From: Calvatia gigantea
Taxonomy: Eukaryota > Basidiomycota > Agaricomycetes > Agaricales > Lycoperdaceae
Direction: 5' to 3'
DNA: 64,000 bases
Assembly (NCBI GenBank): GCA_025093985.1
Contig: JACAAK010000010.1
Location: 149,501-213,500, forward strand
Shown in pieces: positions 9,961 through 21,922 of this stretch. Position 1 is the stretch's first letter, and every line of letters begins with the position of its first letter. A program made the translations under genes and the position numbers. The notes beneath the pieces were generated by a model. It did no database searches, was not told the DNA's origin, and was given only the letters and a program-made list of their open reading frames with translations.

Positions 9961-11430
9961 CAGACCAACCTCTACCACCCTCAGGAAGAGTCACACCCAT
10001 ATTTGGAATCAAAATATGAAGACTTCCTAATGGAGGATCTCCATCCAGAGGCTACAGAGATAGAGTGCCCTCTCCCTCCCCTCCCTCATCATGAAGTTCC
10101 AGCAATGCTCCATCCACTCCATCCACTTTCTTGCTTGGAGGAGGAGGATGAAGATGGAGACATCACACCCCTGCCATTCAGTTTGTAGGAAACGATGGAA
10201 ACTCAAAAGAAATCAGACAAAAACCCCCAAACTTCAACAGAACTAACCCAAGATTCAAAACTTGGTGGATACTAGTCAAGAAATACCTCAAAATGAACCC
10301 AAGAGCGTTTACGGACAATCAACAATGGATCGGATTTGTCCTCAGCCTTATGGTCGAAGGAAAAGCTGGATTCTGGTCAGAACAATACTACAAAAGCCGA
10401 ATCACTGATGCCCATGGAAGACCCATCCCATGGAGATACTCTACATTCAAAGAATTTGAAATGGAAATCCTAAAGCACTTCACTCCAGTAGACGAACAAA
10501 TCACTGCACAAAGACAATAGTATGAACTAAAACAAAACAAATTATCTGCAGCCAACTTTAACCTCAAATTTCAATGTCTTGCATCAATCAGAGAGATCCA
10601 AGACAACGAAGCATTAATTGAGCAATACAAATGAGGGCTCAACCCTTCCTTAGCCAGAGAAGTCTGGACAAGGAAAGAAGGACCACCCGAAACCATTGCC
10701 AAATGGTATACTGATGTAGTACGATGAGACTCAGTCAATCATCAAGCTGACGCAATGTGGCCCCGAAACTTCCCTAGAAACCCAATCCCCTACCAACCAC
10801 CATGATTCCCTCAACAGAACTACTACACTTGTTTTCAACCAAATAACCAACTTAGATGAACAATACATGAAATACCAATGGAATTGCAAGACCACTATGA
10901 AATATCTTATAAAGACGAAGAACCATACTATCTTGAACAAGAACCTGACAACCTTTATGATAATCCCAATCCTGATGATCCTGAACTACAACTAAATGCT
11001 GTATTCACTGCCGAGCAAGTTGCTTGATACAAAGCAGGAAAATATATAGGATGTGGAAAATTTGGACACCTTATTAGCAACTGTCCAAACCCTGACCCAA
11101 ACCTATCCAAGGACAAGCCACCTAAACAGCCTAATCCTCCTCAACAAAGATTTATGCAACTGCCATGATATTCATGACCTCAACTGCCACAACCCTCATG
11201 AAATTATTCCAGTTCTTCCATGAATCAAACCCAAAAAATCTCCGCATTGGTCATTCAGGCCATGATTAGAGAACTCCCAACTGATAAATGAATGGAATTC
11301 AGAGAAGCATATATTACTGACCCAATGCTCAAATCCTTTGGGGATTTTTGAAGGCATCACCCAATCTTGAAAAAGAATTGCTGGGTGACCCACAAATTAA
11401 CCTAATTAAACTCCCTACCTCAAACAACAA
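9961..11430 (+). pseudogene. gag: B1 gag, 5' truncated
   Basis: Coding starts mid-frame at the A1 LTR with no ATG. It has an acidic segment (Glu/Asp run near 10130-10170), then after a probable 1-bp shift near 10185 a gag-like domain (about 10190-10750). A degraded zinc knuckle lies near 11040-11090, with its first Cys apparently changed to Tyr. At least eight in-frame stops, mostly TGA, break it. The 5' LTR and the gag start are missing because the sequence is cut at 9961. Pol again lies in the -1 frame relative to gag. Confidence 0.75.
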
Positions 11431-13801
11431 AGCATCGATCTCTCTCCCTATCGAACTAAACCAAAACCATCTATGAAATATCCCAGTCACTGTGTTAATC
11501 GACTCAGGAGCTCAAGGAAACTTCATGTCCTCCACATTCACCAACACTCACAGACTACAAACCCATACCATTGATCAATCTATCAAAGTGTCTAACGCAG
11601 ATAGAACCCCCAATGAAAATGGATCAATCTACAAAGGCATAAAGCTAAATGCTCTAATCAATGGAAAACACTGTCATTTTGAAGCCTATGTCTCAGGAAT
11701 AGGATCAAAAGATCTAATCCTCGGATACCCCTGGCTATAACAAACAAATCTGGACATAAACTGGACTACTCAAGAGTTCAATTGGCAAAACAATGACCAT
11801 ATTATACCTCTCATCACAAAATCCACAAACAGACCCACCGCCATCAATGAAATCACCCTGGACATTCATGGAATGAACAACACTGAATGATACACCTGCA
11901 TAGATGAAAACTTTGACCTGCTAGCTATGAAAGTCTTTGAAGCAATTATTCACTCCAACAAACCAGAGCTCTCAATAGATGAACTAAAACTTTACTTGGA
12001 AAATATCAATTTTAATGAATTTCATTTGGAAAATAAACTCTATGAAATCACCCAAATCCCACATGAACTTGAAATCAACACAAAGATTACTCAAGCTACA
12101 AAATTAGCACAGAAATCCACCCTGAAAACCCAAGCAAAACTACTGAGGAAATACAAGAAGTTTGCATCAGTATTCAATGGCAAGAAATCTGAATGATTTC
12201 TGCCAACTTGCCCCTATGATCACAAAATCGAACTCCTAGACATGTTCAAACTGGAACTAGGAAAAACATATCCCCTATCCCCTCTAGAAACCAAAGAACT
12301 CAAAAAGTTCATACACGAAAACCTCCAAAAAGGGTACATCTGAGAATCTGAATCTCCAATGGCCTCTTCATTCTTCTTTGTAGGAAAGAAGGATGGGAAA
12401 TTATGCCCTTGCCAAGACTACCAATACCTGAACAAACATATGAAGAAGAATGCTTACCCTATCCCTATGATTACAACCATCATGGACAAACTCCAAGGAG
12501 TGAAACTCTTCACCAAAATGGACATCCAACTCGGATACAACAACATCAGAATCCAAGAAGATGACCAATGGAAAGCCACCTTTAAAACTCCCATTGGACT
12601 GTATGAACCAAATGTCATGTTCTTTGGAATGTGCAACTCCCCCACTATGTTTCAGAAAATGATGGATACAATATTCACCAAAATGCCTGACAAAGGAGGA
12701 ATCATAATCTACATGGACAATATTCTAATCTATGCCAAAACTCAAGAAGAAATGGATCACCTTATGATAGAAGCCCTCCAGATACTAAAGGATAACAATC
12801 TATACCTGAAACTGGAGAAATGTGAATTCGACAAGGTTTATCTCAAATATCTCGGCATGATAATCTCCCCTGATAAAATTGAAATGGACAATACCAAACT
12901 CCACGGAATAGAAGAATGGCCCCTACCCTATACTATCCGCAATGTCAGAAAATTTATGGGATTCTGTAACTTCTACTGAAAATTCATACATTGCTATGCT
13001 GACATCTCCCAACTGCTTAACTCCTTATTATCAAAAACCAAGAAATTTGAATGGGAAATCAAAGCAAATGAAGCCTTCAAGCAACTAAAGTCAGAATTCT
13101 TGAAAAAACCTGTCTTACTCATGCTGGACCAAACAAAACCGTTCTTTATCAAAACCGATGCCTCAAAATATGCCTTAGGAGCTGTCCTATCTTAGCAGGA
13201 CACAAACGGAAATTACCACCCTGTAGCATTCCTATCCAAAGCATTCAACCCTAACCAGTGTAACTACGAAATACACAATCGAGAACTTCTTGCCATAATC
13301 ACTGCCTTGGAAGAATGGCAACACTACCTAGAAGGAGCCCAACATTATGTAACTATACAAACTGATCACAAGAACCTTACCTTTTGGAGAAAACCCCAAA
13401 ATATCTCCAGAAGACAAGCCCAATGGCTCAGATTCCTCACACACTTTGACTTTGTAATTGAACATGTCCCTGGAACAAAAATACCAGCAGCAGATGCACT
13501 CTCATGAAGACCAGATCACACCCCCAATGATGACAATGACAATGAAAATGTTGTTGTCCTTCCAGAGGAAGTATTCCTTAATGCAATAATTATATTACCT
13601 GATGAACTATTCATCTCCCTGGTCAACCAAGAATTACAAAACAAGATCATGAAATCCTCCAAATATGATGAAACTACCATGGAAGCCATGAAATGACTTC
13701 TATCAGAATTACTGGAAGCAATCAATTCAAAATACAGAATCATTCCCATGTCATCAGGACAGCTTATGACATTTGAAGGAAAAATCATTATCCCAGAAGA
13801 T
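11431..13801 (+). pseudogene. pol: B1 pol, first part (protease-RT-RNase H)
   Basis: An aspartic protease DSG box lies near 11500. The reverse transcriptase spans about 12200-12980 and carries YMDN instead of YMDD at 12710-12721, so one catalytic Asp is lost. RNase H spans about 13100-13510. One frame holds throughout, with TGA/TAG stops such as those at 11738, 12194, 12341 and 12977. The ORF is interrupted after 13801 by A2 and resumes in register at 28630, after one copy of the AAGAT duplication. Confidence 0.88.
13797..13801 (+). other. target site duplication AAGAT, left copy (A2 into B1)
   Basis: AAGAT here and again at 28625-28629 exactly flank the A2 LTR ends. Removing A2 plus one copy restores the B1 pol frame. 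Confidence 0.93.
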
Positions 13802-14106
13802 TGTTACGACCTTAGTCTGATAAGACCTCAGGTTGCAGCTTAGGCTAAGACTTGAGGGTGAGTAAGGGGAGAAGAACAAGGTGGTTAAGTGTACCAAATA
13901 CAGTGGATGTATGTATGCTTAAATACTAGAGGGACATCCGGTTGAACAGATGGAGTAACTACATGAAACGTCTGATAGGAATGGCATGGTAGTTAATGCA
14001 AGTCATGCTTGGAGATTGTTGGACAGGAATAGGTGAAACAGGTATGCAAGTAGATAGGAATGCAGGTGATAACGGAGTATGACTTGATCGGTGTGAAACC
14101 ATAACA
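13802..14106 (-). repeat. A2 3' LTR
   Basis: 305 bp, from TGTTACGACC to CATAACA on the plus strand. Bordered internally by the complement of the G6 polypurine tract (near 14110). Confidence 0.92.
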
Positions 14107-14124
14107 ATACCCCCCAATTATGCT

Positions 14125-14532
14125 TCATGCCTCAGGAAGCTCGTCGAAGTTACCATTGACGACGGCAGTAGCAAGGGCTTTCTTGGTAGCTCTGATGAGG
14201 TATTTTCCTTTGTTTGAACATGCGAAGAAGACAGGCAAATGGCTTCTGCTGTCTTGGCAGATAGGGACTAGGACACTGTTGAATGGGAAGTCAGTGGTGG
14301 TAGAACTGTCCTAGTAGCTCTTGACTATTACTTTCCAATAGTGTTGGTCCTTCTCTTGGCCTGGTAGTATAGTGCGGAATCTTGCAGGTGGGAGAAAAAC
14401 TGATACAAGTTGTGGTGGGGTGATGGTCTTTATGAAATGACAGAGCGAGTTGACCTTCTCTTTCATGAAGACAGTGGTTTCTTTGTCCATGGGTGTGTTG
14501 GTGCATATTGGTGGTGCAGGGTTGACAGTGTT
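14125..14532 (-). pseudogene. A2 ORF3, C-terminal part
   Basis: The minus-strand continuation of the third ORF, split from its N-terminal part (21335-21916) by the Copia insertion. It ends at TGA (complement of 14125-14127). It carries the conserved C-terminal block (FLPPAR motif, QHYW, Pro-rich VPI region) and at least one in-frame stop. Confidence 0.82.
14528..14532 (+). other. target site duplication GTGTT, left copy (Copia into A2 ORF3)
   Basis: GTGTT at 14528-14532 matches 21330-21334 on the other side of the Copia LTRs. Confidence 0.93.
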
Positions 14533-14942
14533 TGTTGAATCTCGATCCGTACCACTACGTTGGTTCAGTCTATTTATAGCTGAAACGGGTTCTTGAGTAC
14601 TTCACTCTTGAAGAGAGATAACAAACAATGTACTAGACCGCACTCTAGGTTGCTGGTCATGGTCTATTAAATAGAACAATGTACACAGTATGCTCTGTAT
14701 ATGCTACTGGCAGATAAGACCTCACCTGTATTAGGTAGAACGGCGCACAGACCAGAGACATTAGATATATAAGACCTATGTAGTATGCGTATATTCTTTA
14801 GACAATCCAGTCTACTCTTCTGCCCATCATTCCACTCAGATATCCTCTAGCTACGGTCTATAATCAACATCTCAACAAACCCAGTGAGTACGACTCCCCT
14901 CCGCCACTAGTGTAATGCTATTGTGGTGTACTCGTCTTAACA
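14533..14942 (+). repeat. Copia 5' LTR
   Basis: 410 bp. A TATATAAG box lies at 14766-14773, so transcription is expected to start near 14800. A GTGAGT splice donor lies at 14884. Confidence 0.95.
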
Positions 14943-15138
14943 GGTTATGGGCCCCGACCGCCGCTCACTCCAACCGCGATTTACAACGCTGGTAGAGTGT
15001 AGGAGGCTACGGTCGTACGCAACCTGGGAGACGGTGGTCCTTTGGTCCATTTGATCCCTATGTCTGCCCCATGTTGCGACGCGTGCATCACGCACTGCAG
15101 TCCTACATGATGCTAACGCGTGTTTACCCTATTCTTAG
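14884..15138 (+). promoter_or_regulatory. predicted 5'-UTR intron of Copia
   Basis: Donor GTGAGT at 14884 lies inside the LTR; branch site CTAAC at 15114-15118 precedes TAG ending at 15138, two bases before the ATG at 15141. The diverged solo LTR at 56776-57214 keeps GTAAGT at the same place. Splicing would remove the primer binding site from the mRNA but not from genomic RNA. Confidence 0.45.
14943..14954 (+). other. Copia primer binding site, initiator-tRNA anticodon-arm type
   Basis: GGTTATGGGCCC directly follows the LTR. Its complement GGGCCCATAACC matches the anticodon arm of eukaryotic initiator tRNA-Met, which is the half-tRNA priming used by Drosophila copia and Ty5. Confidence 0.6.
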
Positions 15139-15140
15139 AT

Positions 15141-18100
15141 ATGTCTAAACCGGCCCCTGCTCCGCAGGGCTTTGTTCAAACCCCTAGCGGACAGCTTCCC
15201 GTCCTTACTGGGACGGGTAATTACACTATCTGGTCGCTTCGCCTTCGGTCTGCACTTATGTGCATTTCCTTAAACGATTGCTCCTGGACCGGATGGGACT
15301 TCTCTGGAGCCATGGACGAACCCGTCCAATACGAGCAGGCCTACGGACCTGAGCACCCTGCTACCCCGGCGACTAGCACTTCGCCGGCACGTCCCGCACG
15401 ACCAGGAACTCCAATTCCTGCGACTGCTGAGGAGCGCCGCAGTGTTGGTATGGCCAACAACCTCTGAATGCGCGCTCTTGGGTTGATTGAGGCAACTCTC
15501 CCCAATAGCATGCTCAAGCATTCCGCCCGGGACGCTCGCGCTCTCTGGTCTCAGTTGCAGGGCCAATATGGCCTTCCTGGACCAGCTCAGGTTTACAACG
15601 AGTTCATCCGTGCAATCACGTTTGAACTCCCTCTCGGTGGTGACCCCTCGCTCAAGATGAGCGAGCTCCAGCAGATTTTCGGGCAGGTTGACGCCATGGA
15701 TAGTGGCATTGCCCCGGAGATTGAGACAATGGTCCTCCTCCATTCCCTCCACCCGTCTTTGAGCCATGTAGCTCAGACGCTCCTCACCTCGAACACATCG
15801 CTCCATGAGCTGACGTGGGACAAGGCCCGAAGTGGCATTATTGCTGCTTACGCCTCCAACCAGACCACCCACGCGCAACGAGTGCGCTTTACTCCACGAC
15901 AAGGAGGTGGGCAGCAGCAGCAACAGCGCCAGCAGCAAGGCGGGCAGTGACCGCAAGGTCAGCAGCAGCCTTCGGGGTCTAAAAAGCCCCAGCAGCAGCA
16001 GCAGCAGAAGCCATCTGGAGGAGAAGGCGACGGCGAGAAGAAACGCCGATGGCGTCCTCGAGGAAAGGGGAAAGGAAAGGGAAAGGAGGGAGGTGCGCAA
16101 GGCAATGCCGCCACCTCTTCCGGCTATATCCAGGACGTGGACTTCATGTCGCAGGCACAAACTGTGCCACCACCGTCCACTCGTTCCCTCGTAGAAGCAA
16201 CGCGTCGAGCCAAGCAAACTCCCGTTGCATCTAATTCCGCTGCCACCAGCAGCAATGCCACTCCGCTCGTGTCGCGCATTACTGCGCCCGAGCCCGAAGC
16301 TCGTCGCAAACCTTCGGTGAAAGCCAAGGTTACCGCCTTGAAGAATTGGGACAAACGTCTCGATTCAATTTCATCATCGGGCGAGAGTTCGGAGGAGATG
16401 TGGAAGCGCTTTGACGAAATGGATGTTGATCATAATCCATCCACCGTCACGAGGGAGGAAGACGAAATCGCATGGCCAGCGCCGGTGTATAACAAGCCGG
16501 CGATTATCAAGAAACCCAAGCCGCTCAAGAAGAAGCAGGCACCGAAGGAGATCGAGTCAGTCCTCGAGTCGGTCCTAGATGACAACGACTCGGACACCGA
16601 CTACGGTTCCGACGGAGGGTGCGGGTCAGTACCTTCAACTGACTACTATTCTTGTTCTGATGCAGAGGATGATGTGCAGCCCCATCAACGGATGGGACGG
16701 AACGATACAGACACAGGGTCTGTCCGCCTCGGAGCGGGACGCCCTGGAGATTCCGAGGTTGAGTTGGGACGACCAGGTGGCCGCCGAAGAGAGCGGGGCA
16801 CCTATGCAAATGTAGCGCGTCGTCCACCTCCTGTAGGGACTCGTCGTAGACACCGCTGTACAGACTTCTTAAATTGCAATGTATGCTAGAAGCGCGCTCA
16901 AGGCACTTCCCCTTCTGCTTATTCCGCTGGAATTTCTAAGCTGGAAAGTGAGATGAACGCTACATATACCGTGAATAATCACGAGTATTCAGACAAGTTA
17001 AGGTCAGAACTCCATGAAGAGCACGAGGATCTTAATCAGATCATTACATATCACATTTGTGATTTGTCTCAGTGCCAAAAGTGTCGAGAAGAAGGGAATA
17101 AACATTCTGTGAATAACGCAGACTGGCTCCTTGATTCTGGAGCATCGTACCATGTCACCGGTTATCTCTCTGATTTCGCAGAGGTTAAGATGGGCCATTT
17201 CGGGCTTATACAAGCCGCTGGCAACCGGATTTATGAAATGACAGGACGAGGGTCTGTGATTTTCCAGCATGACGTGACAGACAAGGGAAAGTCCAAGAGC
17301 GCTACTTCGTGTATTGCGCCGGTCTTTTACATCAAAGAAATCACAGAACGGTTAATGTTCTCAGGCCAGATTCTTCGGAACGGCTATGTTTTAGAGGCAA
17401 CCGTTAAAGGTACCACCATCCGTGATAAATCAGGAAGAGCTGTATTATCCGCCTGGCCTCATCGTTTGTTCAAAAACAACGTACATACAGTGCACACGTA
17501 TGTCTTGCAAAATAGCAAGGAGAAACCAGTTGCGTTGACATTACGCCAACTTGATTATATCGATTGGCATCGTCGAATGGGACACCCTTCGGATCGCGCG
17601 CTCTCCGAGCTTCCAAAGCATGTTGAGGGCATCGCGTCAATTCCCGCACCATCTACTCGGAAAGGCATTTGCGACGGCTGTGCCAAGGGGAAAATGCATA
17701 ACAACCCCTTTCCAATTAACTCCAAGCGAGCCACCGCAGTCTTTGAGCTATGTCACTCAGACTTGCTGGAACTGCCCGTCATTAGCTACCATAAATATAA
17801 ATGGGCTATGATGTTTCTTGATGACTTTTCTTCTCACGCACATGTAGTCCTCCTTCAAAAGAAGTCCGAGGCTTCTGAAAAACTGATTCAGCTGATCAGC
17901 GCATTAGAGAACCTCTCCGGAATGCGAGTCAAACGACTTCGCACCGATAATGGAGGAGAATACGTCAATGAAAGATTATTGGCAGGACTCGCGGCGTGTG
18001 GAATTACCCACGAGACCACTGCTCCCTATGCGCATCAGCAAAATGGGAGAGCAGAGCGACTGAACCGCACCCTACACGAGAAAGCCCAAGCTATAAGGCT

Positions 18101-20894
18101 ACAGGCATGTCTACCTGACTCGTGGTGGGAATTTGCGTTGAATACAGCTGTGCATTTATATAATCGCACGCCAGTCCAGTGTCTGCAGTGGAAGACACCT
18201 TTTGAGTGTTATTCGAGGGAAAAACCAGATTTGTCCCATATCCGTGTGTTTGGATGCGGCGCGTACGTATATCTACCCGATGAGATCCGCCCAAACAAAT
18301 TGTCCGCAAAATCCGAGATTATGATCTTTCTTGGATACAAAGGCAGTAAAAACTATGTCTTTATGCGGCACACGGCAGGCAACGTGATCTTTATATCACC
18401 AAACGCCTTGTTCGACGAGGGATATTTCCCTAAATGCCCCGATTCAGTGCCGGATAGCAGTAACTGACCTAATCACGGAGGAGAGAGAAATCTGCCTAGA
18501 CCAGGATTACGGGATGAACCACCTATTCTGCCATCTTCGGATGACGCTGGAATTGTTCTACCTCCACCTGATCATCCAGTTTCGTTACCCCCGGTTGCTC
18601 CACCATTTAAACCGAAATATTCTCCGCCTTCACCTCCTTTGCCTAGGCGTGATTCTATTCCGCCAGACAGCATTGATTCACGACGGCCATCACCCGGCAA
18701 TACGCCACCTTGGGTTCCCCCACCTGAGTCGCCACCTTCGCGTGGAACGACCGTTGAGGAGGAGCCTGATATACGTGATAATTGGCATGTGGACAGAGAT
18801 GTATGGGATACTGAAAATGAGGAATTCCCAATCCCTGTTCCCAAACGTCGCACTGTTGGTTCTGACCAGGTAGAGCCGCGTCGTTCTGAACGACGAGGCA
18901 GGCCTCCTGTTAGACCAGGAAACACATATGGAGATAATAGGCGTCCAATTTCGATTGAAAGAGAAATAGATTGGACTCACTGACAAGAGCAGCAGAGGCA
19001 AAGGCAGCGCGTACGCGCCAATGCCCCTCCAGACGAGATTATTCACGAGCGAAGAGCAAGGACTAACCATCCTGAATATGTGAGGCAAAGAGTTCGTGCT
19101 GAGCGGTATCCGCCACGACCCTTTGATTTACCTCCATTTCAGCTCCCTCCACGTCCGGAACTGCCGCCCATGCCCGAAACCAATGATCCAACATCTCATG
19201 ATGTAAATGATATGGACATTGAAAGGCTTGTCGCTGAGGGAGGAGTAAGATTAATTGATTTCTTGATACAGATGGTACACAATACTGCACACGGAGAGCC
19301 TGAAACCTTCCGTGACATGCTTAAGCTTCCTGAGCCTGTAAAAGCAAAATGGATGGCTGCGTGTATCGAGGAACTCGAAGCGTTGAAGAAACGTGGGGTA
19401 TACGAACTCGTAGATCTTCCGAAAGGAAGGAGGACGGTTAAAAACCGTTGGGTATTTCTCGAAAAGTCTGATGGCCGCCTGCGAGCTCACTTAGTTGCGA
19501 AAGGGTTCTCGCAGATTGAAGGCATCGACTACAACGAGCTTTTCTCACCAGTTGTCCGCTACGAGTCTGCACGCGTAAGCTTTGCACTCGCTGCAATCCA
19601 CGATTGGGATATGCATAGCGTTGACGTAAAAACTGCCTATTTATATGGCAAACTGGACGAGGAAATATACATGGAACAGCCCGAAGGGTTTCGACTTCCC
19701 GGGCAGGAAAAGAAAGTATGGAGACTTAAACGAGCGATTTACGGCCTTAAACAAGCCGGTCGCCAGTGGTGGAAAGAATTGCATCAATCTATGATTGAGC
19801 TGGGATTTACCCACTGCAAATCCGACTACGCTGTTTATTTTCACAGACATCCGAAAACAAAAGAGCTTGTAGTAGCCATTGTCTACATTGATGACGTGAA
19901 TTTCTTGGGAAATAAAAACTCCCCCCTCCTCAATGAGTTGAAGGGAAAGTTCACTAAAAAGTGGGAATGCAGAGACCACGGTCCCTGTGAAGAATTCCTT
20001 GGGATGAAAATCTCGAGGAATTGCTCTAAGCGTCAAATCTTTATCAATCAGGTGAAATACCTGGATAAGATCTTACAGCGCTTCCAGGTTCCGCAGTCCG
20101 CCGCGGCTAAAACACCATTACCAGCTGGCTTCCAGTTCGTAACGAACAAGGAAACTGCATCGCACCCCTTCCGTCAAAAGTACCAACAATTGGTTGGATC
20201 TTTAATGTACTTGATGATCGGCACTAGGCCTGACATAGCCTTTGCTGTAGTTAAGCTGGCACAACATGCCGCTAACCCCGCACCCGAGCACTATCGCACT
20301 GGAATTCATGTACTAAAGTACTTGTCTATGACAAGGAACTATGCATTGAAATATGAAGGCGATACTGGGAAATCCGCGGTGACGCTGGAATGCCTCAGTG
20401 ACTCGGACTGGGCTCAAGATACAGAAACCCGCCGATCTGTTTCGGGAAACATTTGTATGATCGCATCCGGTGCTGTCACCTGGACTTCGCGGCGACAAAA
20501 GACGGTTTCATTATCGTCCACTGAGGCAGAATATAAAGAACTGTCTGATGCTTCACGACAAGTGAAATGGCTGTCACAGTTCCTGGAGGAGCTCAATATT
20601 GAGCACCCAACTCCCATTCTCTACGGTGACAACGATGGGTCCAAATTCTGGACTGAAAACCCCATTGTTGAAAAACGATCAAAGCACGTGGATATCCATT
20701 ACCACTATGTGCGAGAATTGGTTGAGGAAGGAATTATTGTTATTGGTGATGTGTCTTCACAAGACAATCCCGCCGATATCTTTACAAAGAATCTTGGCGT
20801 AACCAAAATCAATCTCTTCCGCCCTGAACTAGGACTGATTTTCGGTTCCGATATCGAAGCATGGGATAAAGCCGCTCGATCATTGAAACGTTAA
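15141..20894 (+). pseudogene. Copia gag-pol polyprotein, five stops in one frame
   Basis: The start is ATG 15141, after the predicted splice acceptor. Gag (about 15141-16880) has poly-Gln and Arg/Gly/Lys-rich tracts instead of a classical CCHC knuckle. The protease DSG box lies near 17137. The integrase has an HHCC finger (about 17570-17690), then the DDE core (about 17750-18120). The reverse transcriptase spans about 19330-20010 with YIDD near 19887. RNase H spans about 20380-20790. Domain order (integrase before RT) is diagnostic of Copia. Stops are TGA 15465, TGA 15948, TAG 16887, TGA 18465 and TGA 18981; each is one transition from a sense codon. There are no frameshifts over 5754 nt, so decay has just begun. 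Confidence 0.95.
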
Positions 20895-20919
20895 TCTCCC
20901 TCCTTCAAGTGAGGAGGAG

Positions 20920-21329
20920 TGTTGAATCTCGATCCGTACCACTACGTTGGTTCAGTCTATTTATAGCTGAAACGGGTTCTTGAGTACTTCACTCTTGAAG
21001 AGAAATAACAAACAATGTACTAGACCGCACTCTAGGTTGCTGGTCATGGTCTATTAAATAGAACAATGTACGCAGTATGCTCTGTATATGCTACTGGCAG
21101 ATAAGACCTCACCTGTATTAGGTAGAACGGCGCACAGACCAGAGACATTAGATATATAAGACCTATGTAGTATGCGTATATTCTTTAGACAATCCAGTCT
21201 ACTCTTCTGCCCATCATTCCACTCAGATATCCTCTAGCTACGGTCTATAATCAACATCTCAACAAACCCAGTGAGTACGACTCCCCTCCGCCACTAGCGT
21301 AATGCTATTGTGGTGTACTCGTCTTAACA
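20920..21329 (+). repeat. Copia 3' LTR
   Basis: 410 bp, 99% identical to 14533-14942. Preceded by a purine-rich GAGGAGGAG tract at 20911-20919, the likely polypurine primer. Confidence 0.95.
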
Positions 21330-21334
21330 GTGTT
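21330..21334 (+). other. target site duplication GTGTT, right copy
   Basis: Matches 14528-14532. ORF3 of A2 resumes directly. Confidence 0.93.
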
Positions 21335-21916
21335 GTGGAGTTCAGAGAGTGTGGTGTGAATTCGGGTGACAAGGGAGTCAATTTCTAGGTCTTTGGTTAA
21401 CTTGTCTTGTCCTAACAGGCCCATGGCAACATCAGCAAGTTCAAGAAATATATTGATGATGTCAAGGTGTTTGAAAACTTCCAGGACAAGATCAATGTGG
21501 CTTTGAAGACTTCGAACACAGTTTTGTTCATTAGGTGTGAGGGTGGACTGGTCTAAGGCTTGGAAGATAGCTAGGATGTGCTGGTTGGTGGAGGAGGATG
21601 CATTGGCAAATCCTGCGTACATGTCAGCGAAGGTGATGCAGGCGGTGGCGAGGGTAATGTGTCAGTTGATGACTAGTCATTTGTTCTGAGCAGTGATTGT
21701 CTCTATTTCACTGTTAGTGGCTTTGTCAACATCCCTTAATAAGGTTTCGAGGAGTTCTTGTGCTGGAGATGGTGTAGTGGCAAAGTTGTAATGAGTGCCT
21801 TGAGGTGTGGGTGCTTGGCTGCTGCCTGGCTCTGGGAAAGGAACAGAAGAGATTGTGGTAGGGGTAGGATGGACAAGAGAGCTGATAGTGATGTGGTTGG
21901 CTTGGAAGGAAGGTGT
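21335..21916 (-). pseudogene. A2 ORF3, N-terminal part, start codon lost
   Basis: The ORF3 start position (complement of 21914-21916) reads ACA where other copies have ATG, six bases after the pol TAG (complement of 21923-21925). It carries the conserved helical core with a few in-frame stops and joins 14532 after removal of the Copia element. Confidence 0.82.
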
Positions 21917-21922
21917 GTCTGG

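Larger units (their letters stand above)
14533..21329 (+). mobile_element. nearly intact Ty1/Copia retrotransposon, 6797 bp
   Basis: Two 410-bp LTRs (TGTTGAATC...CTTAACA) differ at three positions, all transitions and two of them at CpG, so the insertion is recent. One frame of 1918 codons encodes gag-pol with five single-transition stops. The GTGTT duplication flanks it. It lies antisense to the A2 ORF3 that it interrupts. Confidence 0.96.

Noticed and set aside
10003..13801. Neurospora-type RIP as the cause of the stops
   Set aside because: CpA remains plentiful and most stops are CGA-to-TGA, so the damage is centred on CpG rather than CpA.
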